This document shows positions 7,635 through 16,597 of a stretch of 64,000 nucleotides of DNA, one piece after another. Source of the DNA: Fontibacillus puldeungensis. GTDB lineage: Bacteria; Bacillota; Bacilli; Paenibacillales; Paenibacillaceae. The stretch is taken from contig NZ_JBHTLM010000002.1 in NCBI RefSeq assembly GCF_042678945.1, positions 1-64,000 of the forward strand, read 5' to 3'. Position 1 is the first letter of the stretch, and each line of letters starts with the position of its first letter. Both the position numbers and the translations under genes were made by a program. The notes under the pieces are model-generated. The model worked only from the letters and a program-made list of their open reading frames with translations. It was not told where the DNA came from and did not search any database.

Positions 7635-9014
7635 CTATTTAAGGTTAATTTTAACTTCAAGAGGCTTGTAGATATTTTTGTCAGAGGTATTTTCAAGGGT
7701 GAAAGTTAAAGGTTGTGCATAATCTGAAGGGGCGATGGAAAAGTCGACCGCTTCTTTTCTGCTATCCCCTCTTGTGATGGTATATATTGCACCTGATTTA
7801 TCGGTGAAGCTGGCATTCTCTAAGATATGGTTGTTATTATCTGACGTTTTGTTAAACCGCAGCTTAATATCTACAGATTCCTTGCCGGAGACTATATCGA
7901 GTTTTTGAATTAACTGACCTCCGCTCAGAATCTGTTTTTTCGCCGTATCAATGACCAGCTTTGACTTGTTGCTAGTTGTTTCAGTAATACCTGCAGCTTT
8001 GAGAGCCGCTTCACTATAATCGTCATAAAAAATGCTGCGAAAAGCAAGCTGCAAGAATGAGGATCGGCCTAAACTAGATTGATATGATGATTCGTTTTGG
8101 TTTGGTGTTAGAAAATACTGGAATTGACTGGCACGTTCTTCACCTAAATATAGCTTGGTATCTTGAATTCCTTTTACAAGCTTATCAGTAGATGGACCTA
8201 TAGATTCAATATTTATAGTTGTGCCTAATGGGCGAAGCACCATATTCTTAATCGTTACTTTATGATCACCGAACTGGGCTGTTTCGTTAATAGGTATTGT
8301 TCGTTCCAAATCGGCATATTTACTTTTATCCAATTCAATAGGGATATAAACTTTCTTCAGATCTTCCTTTTTCTCAGAATGTTCTCCCCAGGAGCCGGAA
8401 AATAAGATTTTCCCGCGAGCAGCCTGACTGGAAACTTGGAGTTTAACAAAGGTATGCATGATGGGCCCTGTACGGCTAGACTTGTGATCCGCCGATTCAT
8501 AATATTTTGGACCCATTTCTGTGGAGCTGACATTGGCATCTTGGATCGGAGTATATCCTTGTACATCAATTGGAAAATCCCTCAATGTATTCTCCGATGT
8601 ATAAAAAATAATGGCCGTCCGGCTATCGGCTAGAACGCCGTCTACCGTTACTTTATATCCGTCTTTTTCTACCGTTTGATTGATCGGCTGGTACAGGCCA
8701 TGATCCGCTGCTCTCTCCATGTCCGTTGTCAACATGCTGCGCACGTAATCCGGGATGTCGCCCTGGCTTCCCATTACGGCAGCAGGCGTTGCCTGATAGC
8801 CGTATTGCCAGAAAGCGATGACTAGTACCATACAAAAGGCTAACCCTCCTGCAATCCCCCAACGTTGGCTGAGCTGCCGTTTACGGCGAGCTTGCTTGCC
8901 GCGATTTAGTCCATTCCTCACTGCAGTTTCTAGTTTCATCTCATCTATCTTTCTTTCAGCCTGGAGAGCGTCATCGAAAAAATGAGTCAGCTCCAGTTCC
9001 TCCCGTTCAGCCAT
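7635..9014 (-). CDS. Anti-sigma factor, DUF4179-type membrane protein
   Basis: A 459-residue protein with a ~50-residue charged cytoplasmic N-terminus, one transmembrane helix (~52-69, GIAGGLAFCMVLVIAFW) and a ~390-residue extracellular part. This layout, and position directly after an ECF sigma gene, is typical of DUF4179/DUF5643 anti-sigma proteins. ATG 9014 overlaps the sigma stop codon; an in-frame GTG four codons earlier lies on the GGAGG box and is too close to use. It probably tethers and inactivates the sigma factor until an envelope signal arrives. The signal is unknown. Confidence 0.8.
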   Translation of the reverse strand: MAEREELELTHFFDDALQAERKIDEMKLETAVRNGLNRGKQARRKRQLSQRWGIAGGLAFCMVLVIAFWQYGYQATPAAVMGSQGDIPDYVRSMLTTDMERAADHGLYQPINQTVEKDGYKVTVDGVLADSRTAIIFYTSENTLRDFPIDVQGYTPIQDANVSSTEMGPKYYESADHKSSRTGPIMHTFVKLQVSSQAARGKILFSGSWGEHSEKKEDLKKVYIPIELDKSKYADLERTIPINETAQFGDHKVTIKNMVLRPLGTTINIESIGPSTDKLVKGIQDTKLYLGEERASQFQYFLTPNQNESSYQSSLGRSSFLQLAFRSIFYDDYSEAALKAAGITETTSNKSKLVIDTAKKQILSGGQLIQKLDIVSGKESVDIKLRFNKTSDNNNHILENASFTDKSGAIYTITRGDSRKEAVDFSIAPSDYAQPLTFTLENTSDKNIYKPLEVKINLK

Positions 9015-9531
9015 AAAACAATTCACCTCCCAAATCCATATGGCCCCTGAGTTGTTTCAGTCCTTGATGGAGCCATGTTTTTACGGTGCCTTCCGGACGA
9101 TCCAGCACCTTGGCGATCTCCGCCAGCGTCATGTCCTGATAGTATTTCAAGGTCAGCACATGGCGATATTTCGGCTTAAGCTGCTCGAGTGCGGTTTCGA
9201 GATCCAGCTTATTCACGCTAACCATTTCTGTCGTCCCTTGCGGCATGACAGAGGCCAGGGGAAGAACCTTTTTCCGCCGCCTTTGCTCGTCGATGCAGCA
9301 GTTGATTAATATTCGAATCAGCCAAGGCATAAAGGCCTCCGGCTCTTTCAAACGTCGGCATTTCAACCAGGCTTTGCACACCGTCTCTTGCACGGCCTCC
9401 AAAGCATCCGCTTCATTTCGCAAGTAGCTGAAGGCGATGCCGTAAAGCTTTCGGCTGTTCGCGGATATAAGCCCCTGAAAGGCGATTTCATCACCACCGC
9501 AGGCGGCGATGGCCCATTCTCTCTCTTCCAC
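9007..9531 (-). CDS. ECF-type RNA polymerase sigma factor
   Basis: A 174-residue sigma-70 family protein. Region 2 is GIAFSYLRNEADALEAVQET with the core-binding WLIRILINCCIDE, and region 4 (DMTLAEIAKVLDRPEGTVKT) is a helix-turn-helix for -35 recognition. It resembles the SigV/SigW/SigX group. The stop codon overlaps the anti-sigma start, giving tight translational coupling. An AGGAAGGAGT box lies just before the start. Confidence 0.9.
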   Translation of the reverse strand: MEEREWAIAACGGDEIAFQGLISANSRKLYGIAFSYLRNEADALEAVQETVCKAWLKCRRLKEPEAFMPWLIRILINCCIDEQRRRKKVLPLASVMPQGTTEMVSVNKLDLETALEQLKPKYRHVLTLKYYQDMTLAEIAKVLDRPEGTVKTWLHQGLKQLRGHMDLGGELFYG

Positions 9532-9792
9532 GTGGGTACTCCTTCCTCCTCATTGAACCCTGGGATTACCGGCCGGTAATTTCAATCCCTATCATAAAGA
9601 CGGCGCATGCTGCCAAACGGTTTTTGGGTAAGAAAATTTTAGCAGGACAAACTTGGCATGTAGTAATTATACGTTTCTTTATTTTTACGAGGGAAGGGGA
9701 CGATATTAGGTTACCTCCTACAAGGGATTTACAGGGAAACTGGGGAATACTGAATGGAGCGTATTTTTTGCAGAAACGATTTGAAAGAGGCG

Positions 9793-9822
9793 TTGACGGG
9801 TGAAAAGAATATATGATAAGAT
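9793..9822 (+). promoter_or_regulatory. Putative promoter upstream of hisZ
   Basis: TTGACG (9793-9798), an 18-base spacer and TAAGAT (9817-9822), about 110 bases before hisZ. The 400-base gap 9532-9930 also contains a loose CTTTACT/AGTAAAG inverted repeat at 9834-9872 just after it. I see no T-box antiterminator motif and no gene in this gap. Confidence 0.5.
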
Positions 9823-9930
9823 ATGCCATATTCTTTACTTTGGTAGTATGGTAGCACTTTAATATAGTAAAGGTTTTCGTCAATGTAAATCATATTCTTC
9901 TTAAATAGATAAGACAGTGAGGTGAAGGTT

Positions 9931-11139
9931 TTGACTAAACCAAAAGGGTTTGAAAAACCGGCGGGAGTTCGCGATTATCTGCCTTTTGCCGTAGAGAAGC
10001 TGCGATCGATCGAGCATCGGGTGCTTGATTGCATGGCCGGCTGGGGGTACCGGCAGATCATGACGCCGACGATGGAATACTACGATACGGTAGGCGTAGC
10101 GAGCTCCACCTCGGATCAAAAGCTGTTTAAGCTGCTCAACAACCGGGGAACTACGATGGTTCTCCGTTCCGATATGACTGCGCCGATCGCACGGGTGGTG
10201 GCCTCCTTGTTGAAGGAAGAGCCGATGCCGCTCAGATTGTGCTACCATGCGAATGTGTTTCGGGCGATGGAGGAAGAGGCGGGCCGGGAGGCGGAGTTTT
10301 TCCAGACCGGTGTCGAGCTGGTTGGCGATGATTCCGCTGAGGCTGATGCTGAGGTCGTGGCGCTGGCGGTAGCTTCTCTGCAGGCTGCGGGCGTGAATTC
10401 CTTCAAGATCGCTTTGGGGCATGTAGGGTTCCTAAATGGGCTTCTAGAAGAGGCAGTACCGGGACGCGAGGACTTACGGGATGCGCTCAAAGAGCGATTG
10501 CTGCACCGCGACTTTGTGGGTTACCGGGAAACGCTGGCCGGGTTGTCCTTATCAACGAAGGAGCAGGAAGAGTTGGAAGGAATTTTACGACTGCGCGGGG
10601 GAAAAGAGATCTGCCACCAGGCGCTGGAGCTGAGCCACAATCCGCTCGTTCAAGCTTCGGTTCAGCATCTTTGCCTCGTATGGGATGCGCTTGAGGATTA
10701 CGGCGTTGCTGAGCATGTCATGATTGATCTTACGATGATCGGGGATTTTTCGTATTATACGGGAATGACCTTTGAAGGTTATGCCGCTGAGCTCGGCTTC
10801 CCGGTGTGCAGCGGTGGGCGGTACGACAACCTGCTGCAGCAGTTTGGACGGCCGGCGCCAGCTACGGGGTTTTCACTGAAGACGAACCGGATTTTGGACG
10901 GCGTTAACGGGCTTGTGGCCGAGCGAGAGCTCGCCATTTTGCTTCAATATGATGCGGCAAACCGGAGGCTGGCTTTCTCTGAGGCGGAGCGGCTGCGAAA
11001 AGAGGGTCATAGCGTGCTGATGCGGCGTGCCCGGGGACCAGAGGACCTGATCGGTTCTCCGGCACCTGCTACCAACAACGAACGAACGGGCCCACTAGGT
11101 CCTCTGTATGGTGAGATTCGCACATTTGTCAGTTTCTGA
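9931..11139 (+). CDS. hisZ: ATP phosphoribosyltransferase regulatory subunit
   Basis: A 402-residue histidyl-tRNA-synthetase paralogue that pairs with short-form HisG to make the first enzyme of histidine synthesis. Class II synthetase-like motifs are visible (LFKLLNNRGTTMVLRSDMTA; GGRYDNLLQQFG). TTG 9931 is preferred over GTG 9922 because the GAGGTG box lies six bases before it; the start MTKPKGFEKPAGVRDYLP matches the family. First gene of the his operon. Confidence 0.9.
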   Translation: MTKPKGFEKPAGVRDYLPFAVEKLRSIEHRVLDCMAGWGYRQIMTPTMEYYDTVGVASSTSDQKLFKLLNNRGTTMVLRSDMTAPIARVVASLLKEEPMPLRLCYHANVFRAMEEEAGREAEFFQTGVELVGDDSAEADAEVVALAVASLQAAGVNSFKIALGHVGFLNGLLEEAVPGREDLRDALKERLLHRDFVGYRETLAGLSLSTKEQEELEGILRLRGGKEICHQALELSHNPLVQASVQHLCLVWDALEDYGVAEHVMIDLTMIGDFSYYTGMTFEGYAAELGFPVCSGGRYDNLLQQFGRPAPATGFSLKTNRILDGVNGLVAERELAILLQYDAANRRLAFSEAERLRKEGHSVLMRRARGPEDLIGSPAPATNNERTGPLGPLYGEIRTFVSF

Positions 11140-11174
11140 TTTTCATAAGGGCAGAGGAAAGGAGAAGTGGCAGG

Positions 11175-11819
11175 ATGGGGCAAATTATAAAGGTAGCCAT
11201 GCCCAAAGGGCGTATTTATAAAAAAGCTTCTGCACTGTTTCGGGAAGCCGGGATCAACATCCCTACTGATGTGGATGAATCACGAAAGCTGGTCATTCCG
11301 CTGCCGGAAATCGGCATGGAGTTTATTTTGGCCAAGCCGGTGGACGTGCCAACCTATGTGGAATACGGCGTGACCGATATCGGCATCGTGGGCAAGGATG
11401 TACTGATGGAAGAGAACCGCGACGTATATGAGCTGCTGGATCTCGGGATAGCTCGCTGCCGCATGTCGGTGATCGCCCTTCCGGACTGGAAGCCCGGCAT
11501 TCAGCAGCGTGTAGCGACGAAGTACCCGAATGTGGCGTCTCAGTTTTTCCGCGAGCAGGGGCAGCAGGTGGAGGTTATCAAGCTGAACGGTTCGATTGAG
11601 CTGGCTCCGCTCATTGGCCTTGCCGACCGCATCGTGGATATGGTTGAAACAGGGCAGACGCTGAGAGAGAACGGGCTGGTGGAGCTGGAGAGCATTTTCG
11701 ATATCACTAGCCGGCTGGTAGCCAACCGAGTGAGCTATCGGATGAAAAACACGGAGATTCAAGCGGTGTGTGATGCGCTAAGCAAGGTGATTCAAAAGAA
11801 TGATGTAAGGCAGGCGTGA
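11175..11819 (+). CDS. hisG: ATP phosphoribosyltransferase catalytic subunit (short form)
   Basis: A 214-residue enzyme that condenses ATP with PRPP, the committed step of histidine synthesis. The length is that of the short HisG form that lacks the C-terminal regulatory domain and needs HisZ, which is encoded just upstream. Family motifs: KVAMPKGRIYKKA at the N-terminus and LADRIVDMVETGQTLRENGL in the PRPP-binding region. AAGGAGAAG box before the ATG. Confidence 0.95.
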   Translation: MGQIIKVAMPKGRIYKKASALFREAGINIPTDVDESRKLVIPLPEIGMEFILAKPVDVPTYVEYGVTDIGIVGKDVLMEENRDVYELLDLGIARCRMSVIALPDWKPGIQQRVATKYPNVASQFFREQGQQVEVIKLNGSIELAPLIGLADRIVDMVETGQTLRENGLVELESIFDITSRLVANRVSYRMKNTEIQAVCDALSKVIQKNDVRQA

Positions 11820-11914
11820 GGTCGACTGAACTGATATATTAAGCGGCTGGTCTTCATCAGTAAGGGATTTAGTGAAGCCAGGCAGATGATAAGCAGAACA
11901 AGGGGGAATGACGG

Positions 11915-13225
11915 ATGCGACTGGTATCGGCACAAGATTTTGACTTGCGGCGGGAAGTGGAGTACGGATCGGCGGAACAAAATGAAGCGGTACGCACGAT
12001 TGTCAAGGCAGTGAAAGAGGAGGGCAATGCGGCGCTGCTGCGTTATACGGAGCGGTTTGACAGCATGAAGCTGGATGCAGCTGCCCTGCGGGTGACGCAG
12101 GAGGAGCTAAAGGCGGCATATGCCTTGGTAGAGCCATCGTTCGTTGCGGCCATTTCGGCGGCTGCCGAGAACATCCGTCATTTTCACACCAAGCAGAAGC
12201 GCAATTCCTGGATGGATTTGCAGCCGGACGGAAGCCTGCTTGGGCAAATCATTCGCCCTTTGAAGCGCGTGGGCGTGTATGTGCCAGGCGGGAAGGCCGC
12301 TTATCCTTCCTCCGTATTGATGAACGTCATTCCGGCGCAGGTAGCCGGCGTTTCAGAAATCGTAATGGTAACTCCTCCGGCTACCGGGGGAAAAGCGGGC
12401 ATCGACCCGTACATTCTTGTCGCGGCGGCGGAGGCCGGCGTACATGAGATTTACCGGGTCGGCGGGGCGCAGGCGATTGCGGCGCTGGCATACGGCACGG
12501 AAACGATTGAGCCGGTGGACAAAATATGTGGGCCGGGCAACATCTATGTGGCGCTCGCGAAACGCGAGGTGTACGGCGCGGTCGACATCGACAGTATCGC
12601 CGGGCCGAGTGAGATCGCCGTGCTGGCCGACGACAGCGCCAATCCGGCCTACGTGGCGGCCGATCTGCTGTCCCAGGCCGAGCATGACGAGATGGCGTCG
12701 GCGATTCTCGTGACGCCGTCGGAGATGTTTGCGAAGGCGTGCCAGGCGGAGGTGGCCCGTCAACTGGCGGAGCTGCCGCGGAAGGACATCGCTTCGGCCT
12801 CCATCGAGCAGTACGGGGCGATTATCCTGGTGAATTCCATTGAAGAAGGGATTCAGGTGATCAATCGGCTTGCGCCGGAACATTTTGAGCTAATCGTGAA
12901 GGAGCCGATGGGCTATCTGGGGCTGGTGGAAAATGCCGGGGCGATTTTCCTCGGGCCGTACAGCTCGGAGCCGGTGGGCGATTATTATGCAGGGCCGAAT
13001 CACATCATCCCGACGAATGGAACGGCTAGGTTCTCATCGCCGGTGGATGTGGATGATTTTATTAAGAAGTCGAGTCTGATCTATTACAGCAAGGAAGCGC
13101 TGCTTGAAAACGGGGCGACGATTATCGAGCTGGCACGGCGGGAAGGCCTTGAAGGGCACGCTCGGGCAGTAGAAATTCGACTTCGTCAAGAAGGAAAGGC
13201 GGGTGGAAATGATGGCAACGAATGA
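11915..13225 (+). CDS. hisD: Histidinol dehydrogenase
   Basis: A 436-residue zinc enzyme catalysing the last two oxidations from histidinol to histidine. The family signature around IDSIAGPSEIAVLAD and the downstream LLSQAEHDEMASA zinc-ligand region are intact, as is the NAD-site GGAQAIAALAYGT. The gene ends inside hisB (17-base overlap), so translation of the two is likely coupled. A 95-base gap separates it from hisG. Confidence 0.96.
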   Translation: MRLVSAQDFDLRREVEYGSAEQNEAVRTIVKAVKEEGNAALLRYTERFDSMKLDAAALRVTQEELKAAYALVEPSFVAAISAAAENIRHFHTKQKRNSWMDLQPDGSLLGQIIRPLKRVGVYVPGGKAAYPSSVLMNVIPAQVAGVSEIVMVTPPATGGKAGIDPYILVAAAEAGVHEIYRVGGAQAIAALAYGTETIEPVDKICGPGNIYVALAKREVYGAVDIDSIAGPSEIAVLADDSANPAYVAADLLSQAEHDEMASAILVTPSEMFAKACQAEVARQLAELPRKDIASASIEQYGAIILVNSIEEGIQVINRLAPEHFELIVKEPMGYLGLVENAGAIFLGPYSSEPVGDYYAGPNHIIPTNGTARFSSPVDVDDFIKKSSLIYYSKEALLENGATIIELARREGLEGHARAVEIRLRQEGKAGGNDGNE

Positions 13226-13832
13226 TCAAAATAGTGCGGCGGCATTGTCGCGGACATCGGCGGTCAGCCGGAAAACGAATGAGACGGACATTCAGCTTGA
13301 ATTTGCCGTCGACGGCAGCGGAAATTCCCAATTGGAAACGGATGTGCCGTTTTTGAATCATATGCTGGACCTGTTTACGAAGCATGGCCAATTTGATCTT
13401 TCGGTTCAGGCACGCGGGGATATCGAGATCGACGATCATCATACGGTGGAGGATATCGGGATTTGCCTCGGGCAATGTATTCGGGAAGCGCTTGGCGATA
13501 AAAAAGGAATCAAACGCTACGCCAGTGTGTTTATCCCGATGGACGAAGCGCTCGCGCAGGTTGTGATCGATGTCAGCAACCGCCCGCATTTTGAATACCG
13601 GGCGCAGTACCCGTCAGATCGCGTAGGCAGCTTCGATGTGCAGCTCGTGCACGAGTTTCTGTGGAAACTGGCGCTGGAGGCGCGGATTACGCTGCACGTC
13701 ATCGTGCACTATGGGCAAAACACGCATCATATGATCGAGGCGGTGTTTAAGGCACTCGGTCGGGCGCTTGACGAGGCGACGAGCATCGATCCGCGCGTCA
13801 GCGGCGTGCCATCGACGAAGGGAGTGCTGTAG
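13209..13832 (+). CDS. hisB: Imidazoleglycerol-phosphate dehydratase
   Basis: A monofunctional ~207-residue dehydratase, without the fused phosphatase of enteric HisB. Manganese-ligand motifs FLNHMLDLFTKHG and DDHHTVEDIGICLG are visible, and HHMIEAVFKALGRAL is near the C-terminus. The start is taken as the first of two adjacent ATG codons (13209 or 13212) inside the end of hisD; the ribosome site is a weak purine run. Confidence 0.94.
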   Translation: MMATNDQNSAAALSRTSAVSRKTNETDIQLEFAVDGSGNSQLETDVPFLNHMLDLFTKHGQFDLSVQARGDIEIDDHHTVEDIGICLGQCIREALGDKKGIKRYASVFIPMDEALAQVVIDVSNRPHFEYRAQYPSDRVGSFDVQLVHEFLWKLALEARITLHVIVHYGQNTHHMIEAVFKALGRALDEATSIDPRVSGVPSTKGVL

Positions 13833-13835
13833 CCG

Positions 13836-14480
13836 ATGAATTTGGCCATCGTCGATTACGGGATGGGCAACTTGCACAGCGTGGGCAAAGCCGTCGAGCG
13901 CCTAGGTTACGAAGGAATCGTAACCGGCGACGAGGCGGCGATCCTGGCGGCGGACGGCGTGCTGCTGCCCGGCGTCGGCGCCTTTGGCGACGCGATGGAG
14001 CACCTGCGCGCGTCGGGCCTGGACGCCGTGGTGCGCCAGGCGGCCGCTGGGGGCAAACCGCTGCTCGGCATCTGCCTCGGGATGCAGCTGCTCTTCGACG
14101 AGAGCGAAGAGCATGGGCGGCACGAGGGGCTTGGCATTTTGCCAGGCCGAGCGGTGCGGTTTGCCGGAGGTGCGGGCTACAAGGTCCCGCACATGGGGTG
14201 GAACCGGCTGGCGTTCCTGCAGCCGGACAATCCGCTGCTCGCCGGGCTGGACGAGGGACACGTGTACTTTGTCCACTCGTACCATGTGCTGCCCGAGCAG
14301 CGGGAGGATCTGCTGGCCGTCACGGATTACGGCCACCCGGTCACCGCGATCGTCGGTCGCGGTAATGTGTACGGCATGCAGTTTCACCCGGAGAAGAGCG
14401 GTCAGCTCGGCATGGCGCTGCTGCGGAATTTTCTTGCGATTGTGGAGCGTGAGGGTCAGGTGAAGGTGCAGGACCGTTAG
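13836..14480 (+). CDS. hisH: Imidazole glycerol phosphate synthase, glutaminase subunit
   Basis: A 214-residue class I glutamine amidotransferase that feeds ammonia to HisF. The nucleophile motif is LLGICLGMQLLFDESEEH, and the catalytic His-Glu pair is in MQFHPEKSG. It begins three bases after hisB. GC content here is visibly higher than in neighbouring genes. A 402-base gap containing a repeat element separates it from hisA. Confidence 0.95.
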   Translation: MNLAIVDYGMGNLHSVGKAVERLGYEGIVTGDEAAILAADGVLLPGVGAFGDAMEHLRASGLDAVVRQAAAGGKPLLGICLGMQLLFDESEEHGRHEGLGILPGRAVRFAGGAGYKVPHMGWNRLAFLQPDNPLLAGLDEGHVYFVHSYHVLPEQREDLLAVTDYGHPVTAIVGRGNVYGMQFHPEKSGQLGMALLRNFLAIVEREGQVKVQDR

Positions 14481-14640
14481 CCGCTATGGGCGGTGCTAGA
14501 CGCCACAACAGTGAGCGCTGCTGACCGCCACCGCAGTACGTGGGATAGGTGAGATACGTATGACACTGATTCGTAGGGTGCGCGCGGTGCGGTGGCTTCA
14601 TTATAGCGGCTCCACAAACACTATCTCAGATGAAAATAAA

Positions 14641-14839
14641 ATTAAGGGTAAATTATGGCCCTATTTTAGCCATTTTGCAGGTTTGTGAGCGAATAGGGGT
14701 AAAAAATGGCCTTATTTTCGAAATATTGCTCTCTAGTAGATAAAATCCACCCTGTTGAGCCGAAATAAGACCAAAAAACGCCCCTATTTTCAGCCGATCG
14801 CTCGAAATGGTTCAAATAGCGCCTTAAATTACCCTTATT
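14641..14839 (+). repeat. Family B intergenic element, inside the his operon
   Basis: Four 25-bp near-palindromes of the form AATARGG, eleven bases, CCYTATT. Units start at about 14641, 14692, 14764 and 14815, giving spacing 51-72-51. The preceding 160 bases (14480-14610) hold nested inverted repeats: GCCGCTAT/ATAGCGGC (14480, 14603) and GCCACCGCA/TGCGGTGGC (14527, 14588). No gene is seen in the gap between hisH and hisA. Confidence 0.85.
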
Positions 14840-14882
14840 GTGAAGCAGTACAATTTAAACAGGCGAGGGGGAAGGGCACACG

Positions 14883-15632
14883 ATGTCTTCATTTATCATA
14901 TATCCGGCCATTGATATCCGGGGTGGGCGGTGCGTACGACTCGTTCAGGGAGATTACGACCGTGAAACCGTCTATAACGATAACCCGGTCGAGGTCGCTC
15001 GGGCGTGGGAAGCCCAGGGTGGCAAGTTCATTCATGTCGTCGATTTGGACGGCGCTAAAGCCGGCCATCCGGTAAACGACAAGCTGATTGGCAAAATCGC
15101 CGGCAGCGTGCAAGTCCCTGTGCAAGTAGGCGGTGGTCTGCGAACGCTGGACGATGTAAAGCGGCTGCTTTCGCTTGGCGTCAGCCGAGTCATTCTTGGA
15201 ACTGCGGCGATTGAGGATCGCGAGTTTACCGAGGCCGTGCTTGGCACCTACGGGGACAAGGTGGCGATCGGGATCGACGCCCGGAACGGGTTCGTAGCGA
15301 CCCGCGGCTGGCTGGAAACGTCGGAGGTGCAAGCCGAGGAGTTGGCGAAGCAGCTCGCGGCTAAAGGAGCGGAGACGTTTATTTTTACCGATATCTCCCG
15401 CGACGGGATGATGCAGGGGCCAAACGTGGGGGCGATTCAATCGCTCGCCAAAGCTTCCGGGCGCACGGTCATCGCCTCCGGTGGGGTGACGGTGCAGGAT
15501 GATCTGCTGCGGCTCGCCGCTCATGCGGATGAGGGGGTTGGCGGAGCTATTGTCGGCAAAGCGCTCTACACCGGCAGCATCGATTTGGCACAAGCCATAC
15601 AGGCAATTCAGGCTAACCGAAAACCGAACTGA
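14883..15632 (+). CDS. hisA: Phosphoribosylformimino-AICAR ribotide isomerase
   Basis: A 249-residue (beta/alpha)8 isomerase of the histidine pathway. The catalytic Asp is in IYPAIDIRGGRCVRL, and the phosphate-binding repeats VGGGLRTLDDVKRLL and IASGGVTVQDDLL mark the two half-barrels. A GAGGGGGAAGG box precedes the ATG. It follows the family B element, so it depends either on read-through or on its own promoter. Confidence 0.95.
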   Translation: MSSFIIYPAIDIRGGRCVRLVQGDYDRETVYNDNPVEVARAWEAQGGKFIHVVDLDGAKAGHPVNDKLIGKIAGSVQVPVQVGGGLRTLDDVKRLLSLGVSRVILGTAAIEDREFTEAVLGTYGDKVAIGIDARNGFVATRGWLETSEVQAEELAKQLAAKGAETFIFTDISRDGMMQGPNVGAIQSLAKASGRTVIASGGVTVQDDLLRLAAHADEGVGGAIVGKALYTGSIDLAQAIQAIQANRKPN

Positions 15633-15838
15633 GCTCAGAGGAGCGCTGCTCGGTAGAAGTTGAGCTACTGAGAAAAGTACGGGAAATTTGTAGGCACACG
15701 AGGATATTTAAGCCGGGGCGGTCTTTGATAGAATGAACAGTAACGGTACATCTATGATGAGGACGGCAGATATAGATAGATTTAAAGTCAGTAGTAATCG
15801 TGTTCCGCGAACACGGTGAGAAAGGAAGTCGAACCAGC

Positions 15839-16597
15839 ATGCTCGCAAAACGCATTATTCCCTGCCTGGACGTGAAGGATGGGCGGGTCGTGAAGGGCGT
15901 AAACTTTGTCAACCTCCGCGATGCCGGTGATCCGGTTGAGCTGGCGGCATTGTATGACCGCGAGGGGGCGGATGAGCTCGTTTTTTTGGACATTTCAGCA
16001 TCTGTTGAAGGTCGAGCAACGATGATCGAGGTGGTCAGAAAGACAGCCGGCGAAATCGCTATCCCCTTTACTGTAGGTGGCGGCATCTCCCAGGTCGATG
16101 ACATGAAACGTCTGCTGCGGGCGGGCGCCGACAAGATCGGCATTAATACGGCTGCCATTCTGAATCCCGAGCTAATCTCCGACGGTGCGCGCCGCTTCGG
16201 CTCCCAGTGCATCGTGGTGGCCGTTGATGCCAAGTACAATGCCGCCTGGGGCGAATGGGAGGTCTACACGCATGGCGGCCGAAAGCCGACCGGAATCCGT
16301 GCACTCGCCTGGGTGCAGGAGGCCGAGTCCTGTGGAGCGGGGGAGATCCTGCTGACAAGCATGGATGCCGACGGCACCAAAGATGGATTTGATCTGCCGC
16401 TGACCAAGGCAGTGAGCAGTACGGTGGGCATTCCAGTCATCGCCTCGGGCGGTGCGGGGAAGACGGGCGATTTTTACGAGGTGTTTACGGAAGGACTGGC
16501 GGATGCCGCGCTGGCGGCGACGATTTTTCACTATAAGGAAATTGCGATACCGGACTTAAAGCATGAGCTAAAAGCTAAAGGGGTGGAAATACGATGA
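15839..16597 (+). CDS. hisF: Imidazole glycerol phosphate synthase, cyclase subunit
   Basis: A 252-residue barrel enzyme that with HisH makes imidazole glycerol phosphate and AICAR. Catalytic Asp residues lie in IPCLDVKDGRVVKG and TSMDADGTKDGFDL. ATG 15839 with an AAAGGAAG box gives the canonical N-terminus MLAKRIIPCLD; the open frame extends upstream but without homology. It overlaps hisI by four bases. Confidence 0.96.
   Translation: MLAKRIIPCLDVKDGRVVKGVNFVNLRDAGDPVELAALYDREGADELVFLDISASVEGRATMIEVVRKTAGEIAIPFTVGGGISQVDDMKRLLRAGADKIGINTAAILNPELISDGARRFGSQCIVVAVDAKYNAAWGEWEVYTHGGRKPTGIRALAWVQEAESCGAGEILLTSMDADGTKDGFDLPLTKAVSSTVGIPVIASGGAGKTGDFYEVFTEGLADAALAATIFHYKEIAIPDLKHELKAKGVEIR

Noticed and set aside
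9566..9883. 105-codon minus-strand frame in the sigma-hisZ gap
   Set aside because: No ribosome site, low-complexity translation, and it crosses the likely hisZ promoter.
9532..9930. T-box riboswitch before hisZ
   Set aside because: No AGGGTGG-type T-box motif, specifier loop or terminator/antiterminator pair is visible.
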